Origin: Pararhizobium sp. A13
GTDB lineage: Bacteria > Pseudomonadota > Alphaproteobacteria > Rhizobiales > Rhizobiaceae
DNA length: 64,000 nucleotides
NCBI RefSeq assembly: GCF_040126305.1
Contig: NZ_CP149510.1
Span: 1,685,001-1,749,000, forward strand
Direction of reading: 5' to 3'
Part shown: one piece after another, positions 53,789 through 63,262 of the stretch
Layout: each line of letters opens with the position of its first letter
Position numbering within the stretch: the first letter of the stretch is position 1
Made by a program: the position numbers and the translations under genes
Notes under the pieces: generated by a model
The model's database searches: none
The model's input: only the letters and a program-made list of their open reading frames with translations
What the model was told of the DNA's origin: nothing

Positions 53789-56104
53789 ATGGATATGAAC
53801 GAAATCAAAGAGATTTTCTTCCAGGAGTGCGAGGAGCAGCTCGCTGAACTGGAATCCGGTCTCCTGCGGCTCAATGACGGCGACCGTGATCCGGAAACGG
53901 TGAACGCGGTTTTCCGCGCGGTGCACTCCATTAAGGGTGGTGCCGGAGCTTTCGGACTGGATGATCTTGTCTCTTTCGCGCACGTGTTTGAGACCACGCT
54001 TGATTGCGTTCGTTCCAACAAGCTGGAACCGACCCAGGAAGTCCTGAAGGTAATGCTGAAATCGGCTGACGTTCTGGCCGATTTGACCAATGTTGCCCGC
54101 GACGGCGGCAGCGTCGATCAGGCCCGTTCGGCACAGCTGATCCGGGAGCTCGAGGCGCTTGCCAAGGGCGAAGCGCCGCCGGCTGCCGCAACCGCCGAGG
54201 CTCCGGCACCAAGGGCCGCCGCTGCACCCAAGGCCGCACCGGCACCGAAGCCGGCAGCTGTCGCCGCGGTCGCTGCGCCAAATGACCAGGGCTTTGTCCC
54301 TGTTGCTTTCTCCTTTGACGATTTCGGTGGCGAAGAAGAAGCGGTGATCGAACACCCGGCCTATGAGGTGGTCTTCAAGCCGAAGTCGGAACTCTACACC
54401 AAGGGCAACGAAGCTGCCCTGCTCCTGCGTGATCTCTCCCGCCTCGGCGAGATGAGCATCCACTGCAACATGGACAGCCTCCCACCGCTTGATCAGATGG
54501 ACCCGGAAGCCGCTTATTTCTCCTGGAAGGTGTCGATCAAGACCGACAAGGGCGAAGATGCGGTTCGCTCCGTCTTCGAATTCGCCGAGTGGGATTGCGA
54601 ACTCGACGTCTTGGCGGTCGAAACGGGCGAAGGCGCGGAAGCTATCGGCGGCGACCTGCCGATGCAGCCGGTTCCGTTCGATCTCTCGGCGCTCGACGAA
54701 GAGCCTCACGCGCCGCTGGGCGTTGTCGAGGAAGAGGAACAGATCGCAGCCGCCCAGGAAGCGGTCGCAGCCGCCCAAACCGCATCCAATGTCGTCCAGA
54801 TGGCCGGCAGTGCATCGCGAGCCGCTGCCGCCGACAAGGGGGCGGCCGCTGCTGCCGCCGCTGCCCAGAACAATGCTCAGCAGGCCTCGTCCGCCGCTGC
54901 TCCGACGATCCGCGTCGATCTCGACCGCGTTGATCGCCTGATCAACCTCGTCGGCGAGCTCGTCATCAACCAGGCGATGCTGTCGCAGAGCGTCATCGAG
55001 AACGACAGCAACGGCGTTTCCTCGATCAACATGGGCCTCGAAGAACTCCAGCAGTTGACGCGGGAAATCCAGGACTCGGTCATGGCGATCCGCGCGCAAC
55101 CGGTGAAGCCGGTCTTCCAGCGCATGGCCCGCACGGTCCGCGAAATTGCCGATATCACCGGTAAGTCGGTTCGCCTCGTCACCGAGGGTGAAAACACCGA
55201 AGTCGACAAGACGGTCATCGACAAGCTGGCCGAGCCGCTCACGCATATGATCCGCAACGCCGTCGACCACGGCCTCGAAATGCCGGAAAAGCGCCTTGCC
55301 GCCGGCAAGAGCGCCGAAGGTACGGTGAAGCTCACCGCCAAGCATCGCTCCGGCCGCATCGTCATCGAACTGTCCGATGACGGTGCCGGCATCAACCGCG
55401 AGAAAGTGCGCCAGAAGGCGATCGACAACGACCTGATCGCGGCGGATGCCAACCTGTCCGACGAGGAAATCGACAATCTGATCTTCCATGCTGGTTTCTC
55501 GACCGCCGACAAGGTCTCCGACCTTTCCGGCCGTGGCGTCGGCATGGACGTGGTCAAGCGCTCCATCCAGGCGCTCGGCGGCCGCATCAACATCTCGTCG
55601 AAGCCGGGTCAGGGTTCGGTCTTCACCATGAGCCTGCCGCTGACGCTCGCCGTCCTCGACGGCATGGTCGTCACGGTTGCCGGCCAGACGCTGGTGGTGC
55701 CGCTGACGGCGATTGTCGAGACCCTGCAGCCGGATGCTGCGGCGATCCACTCCTTCGGTGCAACGCAGCGGTTGATCTCCATCCGCAACTCCTTCTGCCC
55801 GCTGGTCGATGTCGGCCGTATCCTGAACTTCCGTGCGACACAGGCCAATCCGGTGGAAGGCGTCGCCCTTCTGGTGGAATCCGAAGGTGGCGGCCAGCGC
55901 GCCCTGATGGTCGATGCCATCCAGGGCCAGCGACAGGTCGTCATCAAGAGCTTGGAAGCCAACTACACGCATGTGCCGGGCATCGCTGCTGCCACCATTC
56001 TCGGTGACGGCCGCGTTGCTCTCATCCTGGACGTCGATGCCGTTGTCTCGGCGTCGCGCGGCCAGCCCCTCCACCTCGAAACATCGCTTGCTGCTGCTGG
56101 GTAA
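53789..56104 (+). CDS. cheA: CheA chemotaxis histidine kinase
   Basis: 771 residues. The Hpt domain has the phosphoacceptor in VHSIKGGAGAFG (H46). An alanine/proline-rich linker (about 130-170) and the CheY-binding P2 region follow. After a second low-complexity Ala/Gln linker come the dimerisation helix (IRVDLDRVDRLINLVGELV), the HATPase domain with HMIRNAVDHGLE and GRGVGMDVV, and the CheW-like P5 domain. It receives signals from IcpA and the other receptors and phosphorylates CheY1, CheY2 and CheB. Confidence 0.96.
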   Translation: MDMNEIKEIFFQECEEQLAELESGLLRLNDGDRDPETVNAVFRAVHSIKGGAGAFGLDDLVSFAHVFETTLDCVRSNKLEPTQEVLKVMLKSADVLADLTNVARDGGSVDQARSAQLIRELEALAKGEAPPAAATAEAPAPRAAAAPKAAPAPKPAAVAAVAAPNDQGFVPVAFSFDDFGGEEEAVIEHPAYEVVFKPKSELYTKGNEAALLLRDLSRLGEMSIHCNMDSLPPLDQMDPEAAYFSWKVSIKTDKGEDAVRSVFEFAEWDCELDVLAVETGEGAEAIGGDLPMQPVPFDLSALDEEPHAPLGVVEEEEQIAAAQEAVAAAQTASNVVQMAGSASRAAAADKGAAAAAAAAQNNAQQASSAAAPTIRVDLDRVDRLINLVGELVINQAMLSQSVIENDSNGVSSINMGLEELQQLTREIQDSVMAIRAQPVKPVFQRMARTVREIADITGKSVRLVTEGENTEVDKTVIDKLAEPLTHMIRNAVDHGLEMPEKRLAAGKSAEGTVKLTAKHRSGRIVIELSDDGAGINREKVRQKAIDNDLIAADANLSDEEIDNLIFHAGFSTADKVSDLSGRGVGMDVVKRSIQALGGRINISSKPGQGSVFTMSLPLTLAVLDGMVVTVAGQTLVVPLTAIVETLQPDAAAIHSFGATQRLISIRNSFCPLVDVGRILNFRATQANPVEGVALLVESEGGGQRALMVDAIQGQRQVVIKSLEANYTHVPGIAAATILGDGRVALILDVDAVVSASRGQPLHLETSLAAAG

Positions 56105-56109
56105 GGCCA

Positions 56110-56577
56110 ATGACGTATCTCGCAAAAAATCTGACGAATGGAGGGCGCGAGCTCATCGCGTTCCGCATTGGGAATCAGGAATTCTGCGTCAATGTCATGT
56201 CCGTGCGGGAAATCCGCGGCTGGACACCGGCGACACCCATGCCGCATGCGCCGCAATACGTGCTCGGCGTGATCAATCTGCGCGGCGCGGTGCTGCCGAT
56301 CATCGATCTGTCGGCGCGGCTTGGAATGAAGCCGGCCGAACCGACCGTGCGCCATGTCATCATCGTGACGCAGGTCAAGAACAAGGTCGTGGGTCTCCTC
56401 GTCGAGGCGGTCTCTGACATTCTGACGATCAAGGACGAGGATATTCAACCGACCCCCGACATGTCGTCCGAGTTCGTACGGACCTTTGCCCGCGGCGTTC
56501 TGGCGATCGAAGGCCGCATGATCTGCCTGATCGAACTGGAAGCCGTCTTCCCTCAGACCGAAAGTGAAGCTGCATGA
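56110..56577 (+). CDS. cheW: CheW coupling protein
   Basis: 155 residues, a single CheW SH3-like domain (AFRIGNQEFCVNVMSVREI and VLGVINLRGAVLPIIDLSAR). It links receptors to CheA. It starts five bases after cheA and its stop overlaps the cheR start by four bases. Confidence 0.95.
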   Translation: MTYLAKNLTNGGRELIAFRIGNQEFCVNVMSVREIRGWTPATPMPHAPQYVLGVINLRGAVLPIIDLSARLGMKPAEPTVRHVIIVTQVKNKVVGLLVEAVSDILTIKDEDIQPTPDMSSEFVRTFARGVLAIEGRMICLIELEAVFPQTESEAA

Positions 56578-57482
56578 ACATGCCGGCCGCCTTTGACAGC
56601 AGACTACCCCCGGACGAGTGCCTGGCGAGCGGCGAATATCCGCTGACGCGCCGCGACCTCGCCGAGATTGCTGCGATGATCTATGCCGACGCCGGCATCT
56701 ACCTGAACGAATCCAAGGCCTCGCTCGTCTATTCGCGCCTGTCGAAGCACATCCGCAATCTCGGCCTGAAGGGGTTCCGGGAATATTGCCAGCTCGTCTC
56801 TTCGCCGGCCGGTGCCGCCGAGAGGCGCGATATGCTCTCGCACCTGACCACCAACTTCACCCGCTTCTTCCGTGAGAACCATCATTTCGAACACTTGAAG
56901 TCGGACGTTCTGCCGGAGCTTCTGAACCGCGCGAAGAATGGCGGCCGGGTGCGCATTTGGTCGGCGGCCTGCTCCGATGGGCAGGAGCCCTATTCGATCG
57001 CGTTGACGGTCCTGTCGATGATGCCGAACGCGGCGGACTACGATTTCCGCATTCTCGCGACCGATATCGACCCCAAGATCCTGGCACTCGCCCGGGCCGG
57101 TGCCTATGACGCGACCGCGCTCGAGACCGTCAGTCCCGCGATGCGCAAGCAGTGGTTCTCGGAAACCGCTGTCAACGGCCGTCAGAAGTGGCAGGTTGAT
57201 GATCGTGTCAAGCGGCTCATCACCTTCAACGAACTGAACCTGATGGCGCAGTGGCCGTTCAAGGGGCAGTTCGACGTCATCTTCTGCCGCAACGTCGTCA
57301 TCTATTTCGATGAACCGACCCAGATGAAAATCTGGTCGCGCTTTGCCGGCATGCTCACCCCCAAGGGGCATCTCTATATCGGTCATTCCGAGCGTGTTTC
57401 CGGTGATGCGAAGTCTGTCTTCGACAATATCGGCATCACCACCTACCGCTACACCGGCAAGGGTCATGGAGGACGCTCATGA
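56574..57482 (+). CDS. cheR: CheR receptor methyltransferase
   Basis: 302 residues. An all-helical N-terminal domain is followed by the SAM domain ([47 protein letters not shown]). It methylates receptor glutamates during adaptation. Its stop overlaps the cheB start by four bases. Confidence 0.95.
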   Translation: MNMPAAFDSRLPPDECLASGEYPLTRRDLAEIAAMIYADAGIYLNESKASLVYSRLSKHIRNLGLKGFREYCQLVSSPAGAAERRDMLSHLTTNFTRFFRENHHFEHLKSDVLPELLNRAKNGGRVRIWSAACSDGQEPYSIALTVLSMMPNAADYDFRILATDIDPKILALARAGAYDATALETVSPAMRKQWFSETAVNGRQKWQVDDRVKRLITFNELNLMAQWPFKGQFDVIFCRNVVIYFDEPTQMKIWSRFAGMLTPKGHLYIGHSERVSGDAKSVFDNIGITTYRYTGKGHGGRS

Positions 57483-58534
57483 GTGCAGCACGCGTTCTTG
57501 TTGTCGATGATTCCGCCACCATGCGCGGGCTGATCACCCGTATCCTGAGCAGCGATCCCGAGGTCGAGGTTATCGGCCAGGCCGCAGACGCGATGCAGGC
57601 GCGCCAGGCGATCAAGGATCTCGACCCGGATGTCATCACACTCGACATCGAGATGCCCAATATGAACGGGCTGGAATTCCTCGAGAAAATCATGCGGTTG
57701 CGTCCGATGCCGGTGATCATGGTCTCGACGCTGACGCACAAGGGTGCGGAGGCGACGATCGCCGCTCTCGAAATCGGTGCCTTCGACTGCGTCGGAAAGC
57801 CGCTTCCGGGCGATCCCCGTCCTTTCAGCGATCTTGCCGACAAGGTGAAGGCGGCGGCGCGTTCCCAGCGCAAGTACATCATCACCGGCAACAAGGCCGC
57901 CGCGCCCAGCGCCGCCAACGCCAATGCCGCTTCGGAATACCGTGCCGGCAGGAAAATTGTCGCGATCGGTTCGTCCACCGGTGGCGTCGAGGCGCTGATC
58001 GCGGTTCTGCAGAAGTTTCCGGCCAATTGCCCGCCGACGGTGATCACGCAGCACATGCCGCACACCTTCACCAAGAGCTTTTCCGAGCGCTTGAACCGCC
58101 TCTGCGCCCCAACGGTGCAGGAAGCGACGGATGGCGCGAGGCTCGAGGTCGGAAAAATCTATCTGGCACCGGGTGGCGAACGCCATCTGCAGGTCGTCAA
58201 TCCTTCGTCACCCTGCTGCCGTCTCTTGGACCGCGAACCGGTGAATGGCCATCGCCCGTCCGTCGATGTGCTGTTCGATTCCGTCGCGGAGCTCGCAGGT
58301 CGCAACGCGGTCGGTGTGATCCTGACCGGAATGGGCCGCGACGGCGCATCCGGTCTTTTGAAAATGCGCCACGCAGGTGCCCGCACATTCGGTCAGAATG
58401 AAAAAACCTGTGTCGTGTATGGAATGCCGAGGGTTGCCTATGAACTGGGCGCCGTCGAAACCCAACTACCCCTCAGCTCAATCGGGGAAGAAGTATTGAA
58501 AAGCACCGCCGCCCGAAGAGAAGGAAGCGAATAA
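57479..58534 (+). CDS. cheB: CheB receptor methylesterase
   Basis: 351 residues. A receiver domain with D56 in [10 protein letters not shown] is joined to the methylesterase domain, where the catalytic Ser is in [11 protein letters not shown], the His in [13 protein letters not shown] and the Asp in [11 protein letters not shown]. It removes methyl groups from receptors when phosphorylated by CheA. Confidence 0.96.
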   Translation: MSAARVLVVDDSATMRGLITRILSSDPEVEVIGQAADAMQARQAIKDLDPDVITLDIEMPNMNGLEFLEKIMRLRPMPVIMVSTLTHKGAEATIAALEIGAFDCVGKPLPGDPRPFSDLADKVKAAARSQRKYIITGNKAAAPSAANANAASEYRAGRKIVAIGSSTGGVEALIAVLQKFPANCPPTVITQHMPHTFTKSFSERLNRLCAPTVQEATDGARLEVGKIYLAPGGERHLQVVNPSSPCCRLLDREPVNGHRPSVDVLFDSVAELAGRNAVGVILTGMGRDGASGLLKMRHAGARTFGQNEKTCVVYGMPRVAYELGAVETQLPLSSIGEEVLKSTAARREGSE

Positions 58535-58535
58535 A

Positions 58536-58925
58536 ATGTCCCTAGCGGAAAAAATCAAAGTTCTGATCGTTGACGATCAGGTCACCAGTCGCCTGCTGCT
58601 CGGTGATGCGCTGCAGCAGCTTGGTTTCAAGCAGATCACGGTTGCCGGTGACGGCGAACAGGGTGCCAAGATCATGGCCGCGCAGCCCCATCACCTGGTG
58701 ATCTCCGATTTCAACATGCCGAAGATGGATGGCCTTGGCCTTCTGGCGGCAGTGCGGAACAATCCGGCGACGAAAAAGGCTGCCTTCATCATGCTGACAG
58801 CCCAGGGCGACCGCGCGCTGGTAACCAAGGCAGCGGCGCTTGGTGCCAATAACGTACTCGCAAAGCCCTTCACCATCGAAAAGATGAAGGCTGCAATCGA
58901 GGCTGTATTCGGGGCGTTGAAATGA
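58536..58925 (+). CDS. cheY2: CheY2, motor-acting response regulator
   Basis: 129 residues. Receiver domain with VDDQ (D13, D14), phosphoacceptor D58 in [12 protein letters not shown], Thr in IMLTAQ and Lys in LAKPFT. In rhizobia CheY2 is the regulator that acts on the flagellar motor. Its stop overlaps the cheD start. Confidence 0.93.
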   Translation: MSLAEKIKVLIVDDQVTSRLLLGDALQQLGFKQITVAGDGEQGAKIMAAQPHHLVISDFNMPKMDGLGLLAAVRNNPATKKAAFIMLTAQGDRALVTKAAALGANNVLAKPFTIEKMKAAIEAVFGALK

Positions 58926-59476
58926 TCACGGATGCTGCGACCAAACGTGTGCATGTCATTCAGGGTGAATGGAAGGTGGTCAGCGATCCGGACGTCGTGC
59001 TCTCGACCATCCTCGGCTCCTGCGTGGCGGCGTGCATGCGTGACCCGGTCGCGGGTGTCGGTGGCATGAACCACTTCCTGCTGCCGGGCTCGGCAGATGC
59101 TCTCTCCTCAGGCGGCGATGCGACGCGTTATGGCGTGCATCTGATGGAACTGCTGATCAACGGGCTCCTGAAGAAGGGCGCCCGTCGAGAACGGCTGGAA
59201 GCGAAGATTTTCGGTGGTGCGAAGACGATCGCGCGCTTCTCCAACGTCGGCGAGCAGAATGCATTGTTTGCCCGGCAGTTTCTGATGGACGAAGGTATCC
59301 AGGTGGTCGGTGAGAGCACCGGCGGCGATCATGGTCGCAAGCTCGAATACTGGCCCCTCAGTGGCCGCGCCCGCCAATATGCCCTGACGGGCGTGGAAGC
59401 GCAGAAGGCCGTGGTCCAGGAGCAGCGCCCGCGGCCTGCACCGAAGCCGGTCGACAACGGGATCGAGTTTTTCTAG
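58922..59476 (+). CDS. cheD: CheD receptor deamidase
   Basis: 184 residues. The catalytic Cys is in [13 protein letters not shown], with the His in GGMNHFLLP. CheD deamidates receptor glutamines. The C-terminal about 30 residues after the domain ([17 protein letters not shown]) are a basic, proline-containing tail. Confidence 0.94.
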   Translation: MITDAATKRVHVIQGEWKVVSDPDVVLSTILGSCVAACMRDPVAGVGGMNHFLLPGSADALSSGGDATRYGVHLMELLINGLLKKGARRERLEAKIFGGAKTIARFSNVGEQNALFARQFLMDEGIQVVGESTGGDHGRKLEYWPLSGRARQYALTGVEAQKAVVQEQRPRPAPKPVDNGIEFF

Positions 59477-59591
59477 CGCCTGGGCAGTGGCCTCGGGTCT
59501 CCACCTGGGGCGGCTTTGGCAAAATGTTTGGCGTGGGCCGTTGGGCAGCGGAAATCCTGTACGGCAATTGTTGGCAGCGTGAGGGCGAGTA

Positions 59592-59984
59592 ATGCGGACT
59601 GAATTGAAGAGCCATATGCCTCACGTCGACGAGGCGCTCCCGGATGTGATGATGCGCATCGTCTCCGAGCTCTATGACGTGGCTTATCTGATTGAGCGGA
59701 TCGAGCCGATGCTCAGCGATATCCACGGCGAAGCCGTTCTGGATTCAGCCGACCGTATTAAGGTCCTGCAGGGGATCGATCTCGCCGTTCAGAAGACACG
59801 CGGTCTTGCCGAATTCATCGATACGGTGACGGCAGCCATTCCGCAGCACTGGCTGGTGGACGTGACGACCGCCCTCAATCTCGTCAAACTTGCCGACATG
59901 CAGAAATCGCTTGGCAACGGCATGCTCCGGCACGGCCATTCACAGCCGCTGACAGAAGCCGCCGGTGATTTCGAGGCCTTCTAG
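59592..59984 (+). CDS. cheT: CheT-like chemotaxis protein
   Basis: 130 residues, at the position and size of the last gene (orf10/cheT) of the S. meliloti che operon. Mostly helical (LPDVMMRIVSELYDVAYLIE), with a CheZ-like helical look but without a clear CheZ motif. It is separated from cheD by 115 bp, so it may have its own ribosome entry or promoter. CheT of S. meliloti is reported to work with CheR; homology here is judged by position and pattern. Confidence 0.75.
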   Translation: MRTELKSHMPHVDEALPDVMMRIVSELYDVAYLIERIEPMLSDIHGEAVLDSADRIKVLQGIDLAVQKTRGLAEFIDTVTAAIPQHWLVDVTTALNLVKLADMQKSLGNGMLRHGHSQPLTEAAGDFEAF

Positions 59985-60013
59985 CTTGCTTCCGGGGGAG
60001 CGACTACACTCCG

Positions 60014-60970
60014 TCACGCTCGCCTTATGCAGCGGAAGCCGACATGGCTGGTCGATGTGTCTTCGGGTTCAGCGTGCCGGGCGGCTGGACGATAGCGGCG
60101 GCAGTAGTTCGGCGCACACAGGTGCGATCCGCCTTTCAGGACACGCCTGGGAATCTTGATCGTCGGCTCATTTGGATCGAAGCTCGCCTCCCGTGCGCCG
60201 CCACGCGGGTTCAGCGGAATGCAGCAGGACTTTGCCGCCGGTTCCGGATGGCGGGTCGACCAGAAGTCAGACGTCCATTCCCACACGTTGCCGATCATGT
60301 CGTAGATGCCGTATCGGTTTGCAGGGTACGTGCCGACGGGTGACGTCCTGTCCGCTCCCGCCGCTTTCGTGGTCAGCGTCGGAAACGTGCCCTGCCATGT
60401 GTTGGCCATGAGCCTGCCATCCGGGTTCAGTTCATCGCCCCAGGCGAATTCGACATCGTCAAGGCCGCCGCGCGCCGCAAGCTCCCATTCGGCTTCCGTC
60501 GGCAGATCCTTGCCTGTCCACTCGGCATAGGCCTTGGCGTCGCTGTAGGCGACATGGACGACCGGATGGTCCAGCTTTCCCCGGATGTCGCTTCGCCCTC
60601 CGTAGGGATGCCGCCAGTCCGCGCCGAACTTGAATGACCACCACTGGCTGATGTCAGGACCGACCACGGTTTTAGGCGGCGTGAAAACGAGCGACCCCGC
60701 TCTCAGCATCTTCGGAAGTGCTCCGGGATAGTCCTCCGCACGGGGAGCGCGTTCCGCGACCGTGACATGCCCGGTCGCCTTCACGAACGCTGCGAACTGG
60801 CGGTTGGTGACGGGCGTGATGTCGATCCAGAAGCCGTCGACCTTCACGCGATGAGCCGGAGCCTCTTCGGGATAGTGCTTGTCCGAGCCCATCGTGAAGG
60901 TTCGGCCGGGTATCCACACCAGGCCGTCCACGGCGTCAGCTTCGGGTTTCAGGGCAGCGTCCGGTGCCAT
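60014..60970 (-). CDS. formylglycine-generating-enzyme family protein
   Basis: 318 residues of the FGE-sulfatase/SUMF1 fold: VWIPGRTFTMGSDKHYPEEA at the start, LPTEAEWELAARGG in the middle, IGNVWEWTSDFW, and a copper-site cysteine pair C-X4-C in SHLCAPNYCRRYRP. All match true formylglycine-generating enzymes, which oxidise the sulfatase active-site cysteine. No sulfatase gene is in the window; it may lie elsewhere. No signal peptide is seen. Confidence 0.88.
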   Translation of the reverse strand: MAPDAALKPEADAVDGLVWIPGRTFTMGSDKHYPEEAPAHRVKVDGFWIDITPVTNRQFAAFVKATGHVTVAERAPRAEDYPGALPKMLRAGSLVFTPPKTVVGPDISQWWSFKFGADWRHPYGGRSDIRGKLDHPVVHVAYSDAKAYAEWTGKDLPTEAEWELAARGGLDDVEFAWGDELNPDGRLMANTWQGTFPTLTTKAAGADRTSPVGTYPANRYGIYDMIGNVWEWTSDFWSTRHPEPAAKSCCIPLNPRGGAREASFDPNEPTIKIPRRVLKGGSHLCAPNYCRRYRPAARHAEPEDTSTSHVGFRCIRRA

Positions 60971-61530
60971 GCCGATTTCCTCTGTCTAAGTCTGACGTCA
61001 CCTTGGGCCAAATCCAGGGGCAAGGGGAGTATTTTACAGTAACATACGCTTCCAGAGCCGAACTGTCCGCTGCCACGTCAGCAGTCGCCTTCGCCCTCAA
61101 GGCGGCAGCCGCGGCCCCGCCACCCTTGTCGTCGCCGCCGACCTGCACCGACGGCTGCGCGAACTCGATCCCGTTCTGGCGGAACGCTTCCCGTATCATG
61201 GCGTACGCCTTGCGCCGGATATACGCCTGCTGGCCACGGTCATGGCGAAACTCAGGACAATGCCGTAGTCGCCGAACTCCTCCGCGCCCTTCATCGTCAG
61301 CGGCTCGATGCGGGTCCGCACTTCCCAGTTGGAGACATCGGATCCGACCGATGGCAACGGAACCTGGGCTTCGGTCGCAGTTGGCCGGCTTTCGAGCCAT
61401 GCTCGAACTTCAGTGTCCTTCAGAAGCCGCACGAGATCACCGATCTTGTCTCGAGGGGCAGGGACGGGCTGCGCGGATGCACACCGGACACGGTCTCCAA
61501 CAGAAACGTGGCTACGAGCAGAGATCGCAT
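60936..61530 (-). pseudogene. remnant of an MscS-family mechanosensitive channel
   Basis: Pieces of one protein occur in different frames. From ATG 61530 a signal-like MRSLLVATFLL appears, then a shift to PRDKIGDLVRLLKDTEVRAW, then at once a C-terminal piece WEVRTRIEPLTMKGAEEFGD. Another shift near 61240 leads to GQQAYIRRKAYAMIREAF and PSVQVGGDD. The transmembrane and pore parts are gone, so a large deletion plus at least two frameshifts have destroyed the gene. Its 3' end overlaps the start of the FGE-like gene. Confidence 0.7.
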
Positions 61531-61613
61531 CGGTTCACTTTCAGGTGGCAGGCTGACGCCCCCCGTCGCTCGCGACAGGCACACCTATCTTGAGGCTCAA
61601 TTCACTGCCGTTG

Positions 61614-62420
61614 TCATTTCGGGAATAGGAATGTGAGCGCTACGCGAAGCCCCAGGCCTTCCGGGCCGTTCTGCGGCGACTCCGCCCAATATCGAAGCCC
61701 GGCCATCAAACTAATCGGCTGCTTGTCGATTGTCAGAAGCTTGGAGACCGTCAGGTTGATCGGAACCGACCACTCATCGGCCTCCCAATTGTATGTGGAT
61801 TCCGTGTTCAGCGCGAATGTCCATGCCTCAGGTGTCGTATATGACAGGAACGGCTGGACGAAGGTGCTGCTCACGTCCTGTCTGTCGTCATTGCCTGCGA
61901 AAGACCAGATGTGGTTCGCCAGCACGCCGTAGGTCCAGGGGCCGTCCTGCTTGAGTGCGACGACCGTCGGACCCGCGCCCCATTTCTCACCGCCCAGAAG
62001 GTCGTCGGTCGCCGTCGGGATCAGGAAGACGGGACCCGCGCCCCAGATAAGGCCACTCTCCGTCGGTTTGGAAGGCGAGAGGAAGAAGCTCTGCAGGACG
62101 TCACCGAGGCCGAACTGCGAACCGGACGGCCCGGCAATGTCGTCCTGGTATGTGACGGGCAAGATCGTGCGCGAGATCAGGTTCCAGTCCTCGTTGAGCG
62201 AGATGGGGATAACGGGCTGGATGTTGAGCGTTGTCTTGTCGCCGTCGAGCGGCCCGTAGCCGTGATCGTAGTTCAACTGGAACGGAACGCTGATCAGCGA
62301 GGCGATCGGGTTCGAGAGCTTCTTCGCCAGCTCGGCGCTGGAGTCCTGGGCGTGGAGCTGAGTGGCAGCGGTGAGCAGTGCCAATTGAAAGATGGTCTGC
62401 CGGAAAGAAAAGAAGGGCAT
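61614..62420 (-). CDS. outer-membrane beta-barrel protein, putative transporter
   Basis: 268 residues with a signal peptide (MPFFSFRQTIFQLALLTAAT). The mature part is composed of alternating strands ending in a C-terminal Phe-Pro-Lys (ALTFLFPK), with FQLNYDHGYGPLDG and GLGDVLQSFFLSPSKPT. It resembles the outer-membrane family sometimes annotated neuromedin U-like/transporter. Substrate unknown. Confidence 0.78.
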   Translation of the reverse strand: MPFFSFRQTIFQLALLTAATQLHAQDSSAELAKKLSNPIASLISVPFQLNYDHGYGPLDGDKTTLNIQPVIPISLNEDWNLISRTILPVTYQDDIAGPSGSQFGLGDVLQSFFLSPSKPTESGLIWGAGPVFLIPTATDDLLGGEKWGAGPTVVALKQDGPWTYGVLANHIWSFAGNDDRQDVSSTFVQPFLSYTTPEAWTFALNTESTYNWEADEWSVPINLTVSKLLTIDKQPISLMAGLRYWAESPQNGPEGLGLRVALTFLFPK

Positions 62421-62441
62421 TCGATGATCCTTTAGCGACCG

Positions 62442-63230
62442 TTAGAATTTTATCGCGAGACCAAGGATCGGCCCCTGCTGGACGGTGTCAAAGATGAAGC
62501 CGTCGTGGCTGTAATCGACCCCGAGCGCCCGGTATCCGGCTATCGCGGAGATCCTGTCGTTGAAATCGTAGCCGATGCCGAGCGCCACATCCCAGTCGAT
62601 GTCGGCCCCGCCGCCGCCGACCAGACCCCATCCGGTCAGATAGACTTCGGGGGTAAACGAGTATTTCCCGCGCAGGCCGACCATGCCGTCCACCCATGTG
62701 GCGCTGTCGCTATGCTCGGTGCCGCCGAGCAGGCCGCCGTTGAACCTGATGGTCGTGTCGACCGACCAGAGCTTGACGCCGCCGACAACGTCCAGATGTC
62801 CCTCGGGCGCATCGAGGATCGCGTAGCCCACGCCCAGCAGGCCGGAAAAGCTCTCGGATGTCACGTCCACATCCGTCGCGAGAATGCCCAGGGGGGTGCT
62901 GGCATCAGCCCCGAGCTTCGTGTAGATCACGTCACCGATGACGCTGAAGCGGCCGTTTCGGGCTTCGCCCGCCGCCATGAACGCGAAGTCAAGGTTGCTG
63001 AGAAGGTCTCCGAAGTTGGCATCCATATGCACGGTCGGCAGCCCGAACTGCGCCGTGTCCCCCGATATCCCTGCCATCCAGAAATAGGGGGCGACCGAGA
63101 ATGTCCAGCCATCCTGGGCTTCGGCTGGCTGCAGATCCGGGGCCATCAGCGGCGAGACATCGGCAGCCCGCACCGAGCCGCATATCAAAACTGCCACCAC
63201 CGGGAACGCTAGTTTCAGGAATTTCGTCAT
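62442..63230 (-). CDS. outer-membrane beta-barrel protein
   Basis: 262 residues from MTKFLKLAFPVVAVLICGSV, whose ATG has AAAGGGGA upstream; earlier in-frame codons are unlikely. After the signal peptide come amphipathic strands (WTFSVAPYFWMAGISGDTAQ) and a C-terminal strand ending in Phe (GPILGLAIKF), the usual outer-membrane insertion signal. It is 21 bp upstream of the other barrel gene and probably in the same transcript. Confidence 0.8.
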   Translation of the reverse strand: MTKFLKLAFPVVAVLICGSVRAADVSPLMAPDLQPAEAQDGWTFSVAPYFWMAGISGDTAQFGLPTVHMDANFGDLLSNLDFAFMAAGEARNGRFSVIGDVIYTKLGADASTPLGILATDVDVTSESFSGLLGVGYAILDAPEGHLDVVGGVKLWSVDTTIRFNGGLLGGTEHSDSATWVDGMVGLRGKYSFTPEVYLTGWGLVGGGGADIDWDVALGIGYDFNDRISAIAGYRALGVDYSHDGFIFDTVQQGPILGLAIKF

Positions 63231-63262
63231 GGTCGTATCCCCTTTCGTTGTCTGAATGCCGT

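Noticed and set aside
53717..56125. An 802-codon frame on the minus strand
   Set aside because: Antisense shadow of cheA, whose domains are complete.
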